Part shown: one piece after another, positions 12,601 through 23,221 of the stretch
Numbering within the stretch: position 1 is the first letter of the stretch
How the letters are laid out: every line of letters starts with the position of its first letter
Assembly (NCBI RefSeq): GCF_000203795.2
Contig: NW_006281101.1
Span: forward strand, 161,578-225,577
Direction of reading: 5' to 3'
From: Batrachochytrium dendrobatidis JAM81
Taxonomy: Eukaryota; Chytridiomycota; Chytridiomycetes; Rhizophydiales
DNA: 64,000 bases
Made by a program: the position numbers and the translations under genes
Notes under the pieces: generated by a model
Databases searched by the model: none
What the model was told of the DNA's origin: nothing
The model's input: the letters and a program-made list of their open reading frames with translations, nothing else

Positions 12601-14588
12601 CCTTTTAAAAGCGCAAGTATCCCTGCATCGTATCGCAAATGCTTTGGGCGTAAAAGACACGCATCTAAAAGCCGAACACCCATAAGCCATAAAGGCGAAT
12701 TCATGGGTACAGTTGCCGACTGATACTGTAATTGTGAAATCAATTGATTTGTAGATCTCATTAGCATTCTATCGGATATAGGCGTATTAGAAGGACTGAA
12801 TGTGAATGTGGAAGGAATATCTGTTGTGGCTGATGTCTGTAGTAAAGAACTAGGAGTCATGTATGGTGTAGTAGCATGTGTATTCCGCTGAAAACGTGGC
12901 ACAACTTCAGCTGTTTGAATCATGAATCGAACCGTGTCCATTACATCATGATGATCAACCAACCGTTGTCGTGGATTGTCTAAACTGCGAATGTTGGATA
13001 ATCCCGATCCGTTGTAGAAACCACCTGGAAGGAGCATATGATCAGTTGATATAGCATGAATCGATGGATTGTCTGGCATAGCATCTAACCAGCCTGCAAT
13101 GACGGATTTTAACATATTGCTCAAATAGGAACATTTTGGATCTGAAACATTGGCAATCGACAAATTCCAATTCGGTGAAAGTGTTGGATCGATAGATACA
13201 CCAATGTATGAATTGATAGGAGCAACTGGATAGTACGTTTCCAGTGTGAGCCGCAGGATCGGACTAGGTATGTCCATTACGAGTGGGGTAAACACGCCAG
13301 CAACTTGGAATTCTTGTGGGAGTTGTTTGAAATCAGCAGCTTCGATAGAATTGAATTCATAAACATACCGAGTAGCAATTGATGCAAAAATATATTTGTT
13401 GATATCTGCAGATGGAATATCAGAGTGGTTCAGATCGAATCTATCTTTGAAAATATTACATATGGACAATAGTGTAGCATAAGCTGGCGGTGAGTAAGGT
13501 AAAACTGACATGCGATACCGTTGAACTGCTTCACGCATTCCCATGGATTCAAATCCAGGAATACTCGATCCAGAATGGCACGTAGATACGACAAGGCCCT
13601 GGTAGACACGCTTCCAAGTCTGACCTGTCTGGATAAAAACAGGAAGTGTGCACATGATGTTGGACAATGCCAGGGAAAAAGCAGAAGAAAATAGCTTGCT
13701 GGTATTGATGTCCACCATGCCAGATCTAGCCGAGGTAAACTCGGTATCGTCTTCGTCAATGCCATTGTATATGGCATCTGGAGACCACCGATTTTGAAAA
13801 GTTTGTACGCCAGAAAACACCAGAAAGTGAGTCAGACTAGTCCATCGATGAAGCAAAGAGTGGTGCTCAAGAATAGATGTGGTTGAAGTAGATCCAGCAT
13901 TGGTGGCTCCGCCAGCTAGATTCCTAGCAGCAGCAGTAATACGCGAAGCATCAAAACCTCGAGAGCTTGAAGATGTGTATCCAGGATAAGTTAAAAACTC
14001 TGCCATGGAATGAATCACTGGAAAATATTCTGAAATAGATTCTGGCAGACTGCATTGTGGCTGTTGATCTTGAAAATGTTTGATATCTGAAGATGTTTCT
14101 AAAAAACTCGAAGCGATTGGTGTAGGAAGTGAATGATACGAGATGGTGTATGTCTGCTCCTCGAATACAATTGTCTTGTATCTAATATGTGATTTTAACG
14201 AGTCTTGGTTTGGAATAGAAGAGTCCAATGAAGGCATTCCAATGCCATGCGTAGTGGTTTTTGAAGTTGAGCGTCCTGTTGAATTGCAAGTAATTGCTGC
14301 AGTTCCAACTGAATCCAGAACACCGAGTCTGCCCTGGTCTACTCCCCATTTGGTAAGAATTGATTCAATGGACACCACTAGTCGTTCAAACGTAGATGCA
14401 GACTGAACATGTGGTTGTTGGATATAAAAAAGATGTAGCTATTAGGAGTGCGTTATATGCCTAAAATAGCAAGTGATGGCAGTTCCGACAATCCATAGTA
14501 TAGTCTAATAAAATCCAGTACTTGCCGTATAGTCAATAATTTCAAAGACTTCTTCCACTTGACTGGTAGGGTTGTCTGGTAATGACAT
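9641..14588 (-). CDS. RAB3GAP1: Rab3 GTPase-activating protein catalytic subunit (RAB3GAP1-like), 8 exons
   Basis: Exons 14588-14526, 14402-11037, 10945-10670, 10591-10479, 10378-10244, 10166-10076, 9996-9897 and 9834-9641 join in phase to about 1445 residues. Family landmarks appear in order: VEEVFEIIDYT at the N-terminus, MHQKLAMLNCC in the middle, then LEGMLLIANGQP, ESGYMTEDM, RARMQCAQLVSDMEAFKAAN, LEDFVRWHSPRDW, ALHYLESM and, near the C-terminus, PYAREFILQSV. The family is the catalytic partner in a Rab3GAP1/2 complex, acting on Rab GTPases (a Rab3 GAP and Rab18 exchange factor in animals) and on autophagy and ER membranes. The protein is about 460 residues longer than human because of Ser/Thr-rich inserts in the large exon. 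The first intron must use a GC donor (14525-14524) to keep frame and alignment. The partner subunit is not in this window. Confidence 0.92.
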
Positions 14589-15468
14589 TGGCGAGTTTGA
14601 GAAAAGGTTGAATTTCTAGTAAACCGCCATTTTGTCTTGAAATGTTTGACGGAATCAAGGCAATATTTCCATTTCGCCATATTTTAAAACCATTCAGACA
14701 GAATCAGACAGCTGTTGTTAGACTAAATAAGCGACGTTGTTTTGGATTTGATTAGAACGAGCAGCAAGTTGTTCATCAAACTGGTCGCGATACAAGACAC
14801 GATCAACAGATGGTCTCGTTCAAATCAACGCTTGTTTTTCAAAACCAGGCATTACAATCAAGTATTGCTTTCTTGAATTGAAACACGATCGTATTTGAAG
14901 TCAAGATACAACAAAGACCAGTTGGATTGACAGTATTCAAATTTAGTATCTGATTTTAAACTTGTTAATAGTGCAGTGTATGATCAAAGTTGTGTCTATG
15001 AAAGAATGGGTTAATTTGTAGTAAAAAGTGTAGCAAGTATTGAATCGTTGTTTATTTCAAAGCAAACAAAAGTCATTTCAAATGGAATACAAGTAGTCCA
15101 TATTTTGAATAAAGGATTTGAAGGCCAGATTTAGAGTTCGCGAAAACTTTCATAAAAATCTGACACAGTTCAAACACTTGCGATTCCACGCGATTTTCGA
15201 TTCTGCTTGTAAAAAGGTTGATCATGATCAACATTCAACAGTCAAAGCTAGAGTTTTGTTTAATAGTGTTTTTGGGTCAAGGAGGTTTGTGGTATAATAT
15301 CACACATCAAAGTGGCTCAACCATAATTCAACATAATCACGTGGTAACGCGTGACTATATTCACCAGTTGAACCATTTTAATGTTTAAACAGACTTTGAT
15401 TATCTGAGCATTCGAGGTCAAGTTGTTTAAGCATTCACTTCAGCAACTTGAATATACTTTGGTATAAC
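14589..15468. other. Divergent intergenic region with a repeat relic
   Basis: This is 0.9 kb between the divergent starts of RAB3GAP1 and the SMG7-like gene, so it should hold both promoters. A copy of dispersed repeat R4 sits at 14769-14829. Nothing else is recognised. Confidence 0.55.
14769..14829 (+). repeat. Dispersed repeat family R4, copy 2
   Basis: This is the same orientation as the copy at 9180-9238, with 16 identical bases at the left edge and further matches over about 60 bp. Only these two copies were spotted. Confidence 0.6.
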
Positions 15469-18400
15469 ATGTCAGGACAGAGAGAGAATGGTTTACACAA
15501 AAACAATTTTGGTTACCGACATCACAAGGACGACGATTCGTCAAGGCAAGTGGATTCTTTATCCAGATTCCAACCTGAAAAAACTCGCTGGTTTCTTCAG
15601 ATTCATCCATTCATGAGCAACCGTAAACCTTTTGTGCACTAACCATGAAAATACATGCTGGATTTCTGATAGTTTTCTAAATGAACCCAAACGGCAGTTT
15701 AAAATTACTCTTGCAAATCATGGTCCTCTAGATTCAGGATGCAACGCAAAGCGAATTCTGTAAGTGATTTCAACATTCAGACGAGCTGATTTATTCCAGT
15801 ATCATCCTATATTCATGTCGCTTATGCCATTCCTTTAGATATAGAAGCTTGATCGAAACCCTGGTGTTTAATACCACTGATGTAGTGAATGCAGAACTGC
15901 TGCTCTGGAAAGAACCTCATTTGCGAATGATCGAGTCATATAGAGAAAAGTTCAAGGCAAGACTCACGCTGTAAAGTCGATTGTATTTGTTTTTAAACAG
16001 TTTGATTTACCATGATGTGAATTCAACAGTCTCCGAAACAGCAAGCAGGCGCTACTGCTTTAGTATACGCTAGCTTTAGATCTTTTTTAAGCGATTCTAT
16101 TGGGTTTTATCTTGAGCTTATTCGAAAACTTCAAGAAAGAGCACAGTTAAAGATCGTGCACCAAACAGTGATACCAAAACTAGAACTGTGTATGGAATTC
16201 TTTCTTGAAGTAGGCAAGTGATTTCTTGATAGACTTGCCAAGTATCTTTTTTGTTCATACGCTACTTTATCACTAACCGAGTTGTATCGTGTTTTGGATT
16301 TTGGATTTTCAAAAGATCCGTGTCATCGTCATCCATCAGAAAAATGGCCGATTGAAGACAGTCAGACTATTCTTGTGATTCATCGATGTCTTGTTCGACT
16401 CGGGGATTTAGGTAATGTATAAGCATTGATACTTCAAATGACTTGAAATGCTTATGTATATTCACGCATTGCAAATACTCAGCTAGGTATAGAGATCTTC
16501 ATTCTGGACGCAGTCACAAGGAAGCCAAATGCGAACTGGCCAAGCGATTCTACCAGATTGCCCTAGATTTATTGCCAGAAAATGGTCATCCATACAACCA
16601 GCTATCTGTAGTAGCCAGCAATTGCGAGACTGACTATTTGGGATCACTTGAGCTTTCATTTCGGAGGTATGTTTTGGTTTGATAATTGAATACTATAGTG
16701 TATATTAATGACAGTTTGGTTGCAGTATTGTCATCAAAACACCATATGCTATTGCGCTTAGCAACATCCGTGCTACATGTGAGGGCGGACTAGCCAAAGT
16801 CCAGCAGGGATGCTCTAAACCCAACTCATTGCCACCAACATTTGCATCTGAATTCAAGGCACATATTGGACATTTGCTAAACAAGACTCCAAGGTATAAA
16901 AACAAGTTGTATTTTTATTCCTTGAATTGGTGTAGAGTTTGATTTTGTTTAACCTCAGTGTTTTAGTTTACAAAATTTTACATCTGGATCAGATTTGATA
17001 GTGTCCAAACTACGAACATTTTTATCGAATAGTGCACTGCGGAGAAGACTGAACATATCATCAGATGACATCAAAAGTATTTTGATTATATCTCTTGGCA
17101 CACTGTATATCTGTGAAACCCCGCATCTTTTTGGCTCCGAAACACACCCACCCTCTACACGGTCATCCAAAGCAAACATGGATCAAAGTGCCCAAATGGT
17201 GTCTGGCATGCTGAGTTTTATATGGAAACTGTTTACTGTAGTGTTTGAACATGCATCGGAAAAGTTTGCGCATCAACTTCAAAACCATGTTTTATGGGAT
17301 TCAAAACAACATGGCACAGGACCTGATGCGCTCGACTTTTTGGAACCATTTCTTTTACATATTAAACTGGCACTTACGTTTCTTGTGAAACGGATTTCAG
17401 CCAATGAAGCGACTCATCCATCTACTCCTACTGATTGGAAATCCGTGGCAGATATATGTACGACTGTATCTAAAGCTTTTGGCATGCTCGAAAACTGTTC
17501 AGTGGATGATATTGCAATACTGGCCAAGTTTAATCTAAAAGAAGACATAGATTGGCAAAATTTTCTTGTTTTGCAAACCATGGAAGCACCTCCAATTTCT
17601 GTTTTCAATGATGAACTATCGGAGCATAAGATGATTCAAATCCGTATGGCAAAAATCCTTGCTCTAGCAACTCAACTCTGTACTCTTCAAGTAAGTGTGT
17701 TGCCACTGATACTTTTTGTTGATTAAGAATCAGGTTTAATGTAACATTTGTATTTTTGAATCTAGCCATTGCATCTGGTTTCATTGATACAGCCAGTCAA
17801 AGGACATTCAATTTTAGTATTCAGCGTCGCCTCTACACGATCAAATGCCATTCAACTTCAAGATATGAGCTTACATGAACCTTGGGATTTTACTTTGGAT
17901 CAGCAATCTAATTTAACCACACCTCTTGGGTCAAATCATTCGGTGAATCTTCACTATCATACCTCGCATCAATCCGATATACCCAATATTTGGAAACGAC
18001 CCACTCACAGTGTATTACCACATGATGAGGTGTTTATGAAACGGCCATTAGGAGTTTCACCGATCGGATCTACAGATTATGTAGTGTCAGATCATTCAGC
18101 ATTGCCTATTCGATCCGATCCAATGACAAAGCATTCTGAACAGTGTGCAATGTCTACAATATGGCCAACAGAGGCGATATCGCCTACACGATTGGACACG
18201 ATTGGGCAACCAACGACACTACCAAGAAACCGATTGTCCTGCGATGCTATAGACCAGCATCAATCTGGGGATGATCTTTTTGATGACATTGATCGAGAGG
18301 TCAATGCTCTTGGATACCTCGATCTTGAACATTCCAATATAGGTCAAGGATATGGAACACGTCAACGTTTTGCAAGTGATTTTGGGTTAAAAGAGGGAAC

Positions 18401-18816
18401 GATTTCAACGGAAGCAGACATGAATCGACCCATCTATGAAGGATTGAGTCATTTAACGACTTCTGAACGTTGCCGAACTCTGTCCATGTAAGCATTAAAG
18501 ATTGAATATGCAAAAATCCAATGATTGACTTGATTATTTTGAATTTAGCAATACAACGGACACGCTGGATATTGGACCAAGTTTATCTGATGAATTCCGA
18601 TCACAAGCATTTGCTCCAGCACAACGACACACAGTAGGTGAATGCGCTCCAACTCAATCACTCTGGACATCACAAGAGAATCAAACGTATGGATTTCCAG
18701 TTGATGGAAAACGAGAGTTTACATTGAACAATGGATTAAGAACAGCACAAGATTATGACAAATTCCGAGCAGGACAAATCAGTTGGATGTCAGTAGTTGA
18801 TAACCAGCCAAAGTAG
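15469..18816 (+). CDS. SMG7/EST1-like TPR protein (about 10 exons)
   Basis: Proposed exons: 15469-15549, 15698-15759, 15839-15956, 16030-16209, 16282-16411, 16483-16666, 16726-16893, 16967-17690, 17766-18487 and 18549-18816, about 878 residues, all in phase. Family signatures are LLWKEPHLRMIESYREKF and FRSFLSDSIGFYLELIRKL, then HRCLVRLGDL followed by ARYRDL. Next comes ALDLLPENGHPYNQLSVVA, the most diagnostic TPR of the Est1/SMG5-7 group, then IVIKTPYAIALSNI. These proteins bind phosphorylated UPF1 in nonsense-mediated decay, or telomerase RNA in the case of yeast Est1. The C-terminal 350 residues are low-complexity. The first two exons are uncertain. The 15839-15956 exon needs a GC donor (15957-15958). 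I cannot say whether it is closer to SMG7, Ebs1 or Est1. Confidence 0.83.
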
Positions 18817-19239
18817 TCGAGTGTTGGCATGGAAGAATAATAGTATAATAAAGTGATGGAATTCTTTACATTCTTGAGCAAGAATGAGAACAGATCGAAG
18901 CGTCCAGTTTTCAACATTAGTTCAGACTCTACGCAAGCAGACATTAGAAAATAAAGACTCTTCTGGTATGAAAGTATTGACTCTTGTAGTGTGACAGACT
19001 CTTCTAGTGTGACTTGACTGACTCTGACTTTCTGTTTAGATGGAAGTCATGTTCTCCGGCCATTCAAACCAAAGCATGTCAGCGACCCTTTCCTGCAACA
19101 GGCCAACAAGATAGTAATGTTCATGTCATGATAGTCATTGCACTTCAAGTCCACTAACTCGACCTTTAAGTTGTCGCATATATCAAGGCTGAACCACTAC
19201 ATTCTCACTATAAGAAAACCTTATCTGCAATTGGGCAAC
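18817..19239. other. Short intergenic spacer
   Basis: This spacer lies between the SMG7-like stop and the syntaxin start, both on the plus strand. It contains a short direct repetition of GACTCTTCTAGTGTGAC-like sequence around 18950-19025. No gene is seen. Confidence 0.5.
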
Positions 19240-20421
19240 ATGGCATCTGTAGCTTCTTTCGAGCATGCATTGCATGCTCAAGAGCATCCATCATCCACCA
19301 TGTTACCTACTGCTACACCCATGGAAGTATCACTCATGACTGATGAGAAAAAGGATGTGCTTGACATGCAGATTCAGGCTATCATCAAGGGTTGTTTGAC
19401 TATGATTCAAGCTCTCTCAAAACTAATAGGTAACTACTTGATTGTATCCACTCTCAATTTATAATTCTAACTCTTGAATATGGTCTTGAACATGAAAAGA
19501 TGCGAATGCAATGAATGACAAAACAGATGAAAAAACTGGGTTTTTGAGCATGTTTGAAACTCGAACAAAACTTGCTGGAACAATCCATTTAAAATCCATG
19601 CGAGAATCTGTAGTATGGATTTTGGAGCATCGACTCATGTCAACATCGAATATCCAACAAGCCATGCAAGAGTATCGACTTGAAAGAAGTATTCGTCATC
19701 AGGAAAGGTTGGATCTTGTCATGTTGTTGATTCAATTCCTTATTGTACTGACTTGTTTTAATCCACTAGTTATCTACGTCAAGATTTAAGTCATCTTAAA
19801 GTGTTATTACCCAAATCTCCTGATCGTACAACCGAGGCACGCTCGTCGTCTTTGAGTCGTTTTGTTCCCAATGCAGTCAAGGCTCGCGTAGGTCGATTTA
19901 AAAATAATCGATTGGATTCATCTGGATCGGGTCGAGAATCTTTAATTCAATCCGATCCCATTTTAACTGATTCATCTCCTCAAAACACCTCACCACAACA
20001 TTCATCTACTACCAATACAACTCCATTCAAATTCGATTTTCCAGTCGATCCCTATGCATCCAACAGTATGGACGAGGATGAGTCTCAAATGACGTTCACT
20101 GTAGGAGAACGTGCTGCTCTCGAACAAGACAACTCCACCATGATGGACCAACTCGAATCCACATTAACTCAAGTACGAACTGCTACTCAATCCCTCAACG
20201 AAATCGCTCAACTGCAATCAACTCTAGCTCATCATCTCCAAGCACAATCCGAAACGATTGATTCCATTTACGATGATGCTGAAAAAGCAAACCAAACCAT
20301 TGCCAAAGGCAATGACAATTTGAAAAGCGCGCAAAAGTATTTCGGTGGTCCACGATGGTGGGTGTTGTATGTTTTACTGACTATAAGTGGATTGTTACTA
20401 CTTTTAGATTCGTTTTTTTAA
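19240..20421 (+). CDS. STX18: Syntaxin-18/Ufe1-type Qa-SNARE (3 exons)
   Basis: Exons 19240-19429, 19500-19707 and 19770-20421 give 349 residues in phase. The C-terminal 100 residues form a SNARE helix beginning ALEQDNSTMMDQLESTLTQV and running through IAQLQSTLAHHLQAQSETID, with the ionic-layer Gln expected in this segment. A hydrophobic anchor follows (WWVLYVLLTISGLLLLL) with only three residues after it, a typical tail-anchored SNARE. The N-terminal exons (DEKKDVLDMQIQAIIKGC) resemble the Sec39/Dsl1-binding N-terminus of syntaxin 18. The family sits on the ER and receives retrograde COPI vesicles from the Golgi. The start at 19240 was chosen because the upstream in-frame stretch looks like a leader, not conserved protein. 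The linker region is Ser/Pro-rich. Confidence 0.87.
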
Positions 20422-20775
20422 TAAAATCCGTTCTTCAAACTGCTTTCAAATCGTGTTTGGGTTTTATCCATATCTTGTCGTTTGGTTTTATCATTGTTAC
20501 AACTCTTAAAATAGCTTACTGCAAGCGTTTATCGGTTCATTGGAAATGCATTTCGATAAAACAATGGTTTACTCTCGATTGATTCGTACTATGTTTTACA
20601 AACATCAAGCTTGAAACCAACCACCAATAAAATGAACCACTACAGTTGAAGCATTACTAGTATTGCTAAACAGTGCAGTTTACCTATACTTGAAATAAAC
20701 GATTAAAGTCGGGTCAAATCAACACGCTTAAAGGGTTGATCAACACCTTACCCTTTGTAGTGGCTGTCATACGTG
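20422..20775. other. Convergent 3' spacer
   Basis: This is 354 bp between the stops of the syntaxin gene (+) and the glycogenin gene (-). It should hold both polyadenylation regions; AATAAA-like strings are present. No gene is seen. Confidence 0.5.
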
Positions 20776-22684
20776 TTACTTGCGATTCTCCCCAGTTTTT
20801 TTAGTAGATGAGGTTGCCAAAGACTGCGGATCAGATACAGTATTGTCAAGAGTGGTGGGTTTGATACTCAATGCATCCAGTTTGTGGTGGATATGATGTG
20901 GAAGAGGCAAGGGGTTTACAATTTTTAAAGTCTCGGTTTCAAATTGAGAGTCTAAATCAGCAGTGGAAGAGTAGCCAGTAGACGAACTCGCCTCATCGCT
21001 GGTAAATATCAAGTAAGAACTGTCGTTTTCAGAGTCGGATGACTTGGAGTTCATTTGATCACTTTTGGGCGATCGTTGAGCAGCCTGACCACGAAGTTCG
21101 TGACGACTCCAAGAAACTCGGTAGTTTGCAAAATCATCTGTTGGTGTGGTATAACTCATTGAGGATTTGGTCGCACTAGCTATAGTAATTGCATCCAAAT
21201 GTCCAGCACCATGTTGGTGAGAACCTGACGCTGCTTCGGATTTGACGGGAGAGCCATTTTTTCCTGAGCCGCCCAGTCTTGAATCTAAAGGAGATGTTCT
21301 TTTTCCGTGAGATGAATTTAGCTTTGTTGGTGATTTGGACAAACTCTCGCCTCGTCTAGGAGACTTTGAATGACGAGAGCGTCGTTTTGCAGGGGAACGA
21401 GATCTTGATACAGCCATGGCACTACGAGACTCTCTATCATTCCAATCCACGCGATAGCGACCAAATTCTGAAGCAGAGTTTGGTAAAGCACCCAAAGCAG
21501 ATGTTTGAAAGCCAGAACTAGCAAACGACCCGATGGCTTCAAACATTCCTGGGGTTTGGTTTGGAACTTGGTACTATAAACATAGTGTAACAATGAGTCA
21601 AACACTAGTTTTTTATATGGATCAAGAATGATATGTACCTGAGACCAGTCACGATCGAGTTTAAACGTGCGTAAAACAAGATGAAGCTCGTTCTTGTCGA
21701 AAACGGCCCACCAAGAAGCCATGAGGTCCTTGACTCCATCCGACATTTCACCACTAATCAAGAGTGTATAAAAAGAATTTAGCAACGTGATATTCAACAT
21801 CCATCCAAGTATACGTACAAAGGCATAATGGAGCCATCAAAGAAGCGAGACATTTTCCATGGTTTGGTAGATCCAATAAAATGTACAATGGAAATGTTGG
21901 CACTATAGTGATGAAAAGCAGGCAGATAAGAGTAAAACGCAGATGGAGTCACATTGAAAGTGAAGGGTAAACGACCAGTGCGAGGATTAACAGGAGATTC
22001 ACACGACCATGATGAGAAGAACGAATTAAGTAGACCTTGGTCACCTCCTGAGGGATATGAAGAAATGGTTAGATATGACAATCAGAGCGAGTTGAGGAAA
22101 AGTAAACGATAGAATTTATAATAAAAGCGAGTTGAAAATGGACTCGAAACTTGATGAGCAGCAATGAACACACCATCAAAACTAGTGTTGTTGGCAGCGT
22201 ATTCGAGCAATTGATGAAAAAGGACAGCGCAAGGTTTTGTGACAAAGACACCAGAATTGAAGCAGTCTGGCCAACCAGCATCAGGAGCAGCAGCAAAGAC
22301 AACAGACTCTTGCTCAACGTATTGAAAAAGACAATCGATGTTACGCTGTACCAGGGTATCAGCATCCAAAAACACAATCCGACTATAAGGAAGAATATCA
22401 GGATTCCATAAATGCAGTTTAGTGAAGGTAGCAAACAAGTCAGGTCTTCCGAGTAGATTTAAGTTGTCATTGCTGTTGGTTAGTAATTGCTGAACGGGAA
22501 TGACTTTATCATAAACAGTGAGCAGTGTTTGAATGGCAGCATGTCCGATGTGATCTTGAGAAACAATTATAACTAAAGGATAAAGAGTTGAAGTTTGACG
22601 AATGGAAGCAGCAAGAACAAGAGCACCAGGCAAGTAAGACTCGGTAGTCAGTAGACTGACATAGGCATACGAGAATGGTTGCAT
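20776..22684 (-). CDS. GYG: Glycogenin (GT8 self-glucosylating primer of glycogen synthesis), 4 exons
   Basis: Exons 22684-22174, 22047-21819, 21753-21639 and 21573-20776 give about 550 residues. The GT8 domain fills the first 285 or so: YAYVSLLTTESYLPGALVL, the metal-binding DxD in VFLDADTLV, FNSGVFVTKP, GGDQGLLNSFF and VHFIGSTKPW. Glycogenin uses UDP-glucose to glucosylate itself on Tyr and primes glycogen synthase. The long tail is an RS-like basic region (SRSRSPAKRRSRHSKSP) followed by acidic and Ser-rich stretches. It holds two copies of a motif F(G/A)(R/N)YRVxW, at about residues 312-319 and 422-429, of the kind found in fungal glycogenin tails and thought to dock glycogen synthase. ATG 22684 was chosen over upstream non-ATG codons; it lies just before the first GT8 strand. 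Confidence 0.93.
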
Positions 22685-23221
22685 TGCAGTCGAGTCCAAC
22701 AATAACTCGAGCGTCGCGTTTGTTGAAAACTGAAAGTTTTGGCTTGAAATTCCATTTTTGGTGTCATATTCACAAAGTATTCACAAAGTGATTTCTGTTG
22801 GGTTTCATTCAATATTCATTCAATAATTGTCTTGTTTTTGGAATCAATTCATTTATAATATTCTAAACTGCTTAAATTATACTGTTCATCTATCTAATTC
22901 AATCCCATTTCATGGTTTTACTATTACACTGCTTTTATATCAAACTCTAATCTCACTTGAAAAAACTATCATCACGCTTTTTGTATACAAATACAACCAA
23001 AACAATTCACTTTATAACACTACTGCAGACATATTGAAATCATTCATCAATAAATCACTCTTTTTGAATCAAAACTTTAGTCTCGACTGTGCATCAAATG
23101 AGTTTTACATTTCATGGTAAATCCATTCGTTCTACAACTTCATAGAAACTTATCCACGTGATTCGATTCACTGTTTTTCCCAAAATTCAATTTTTCTTGT
23201 TTTCAAAAAACTGTTGTGGTC
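22685..23221. other. Divergent promoter region of glycogenin and RPC2
   Basis: This is 537 bp between the divergent starts of two genes. It is very AT-rich, with long T and A runs. A frame of 97 codons occurs here but resembles no protein. No gene is claimed. Confidence 0.5.

Noticed and set aside
22827..23120. 97-codon frame in the glycogenin/RPC2 promoter region
   Set aside because: Rich in Phe, Leu and Asn as expected from AT-rich DNA. No hydrophobic pattern typical of real membrane proteins and no known motif.
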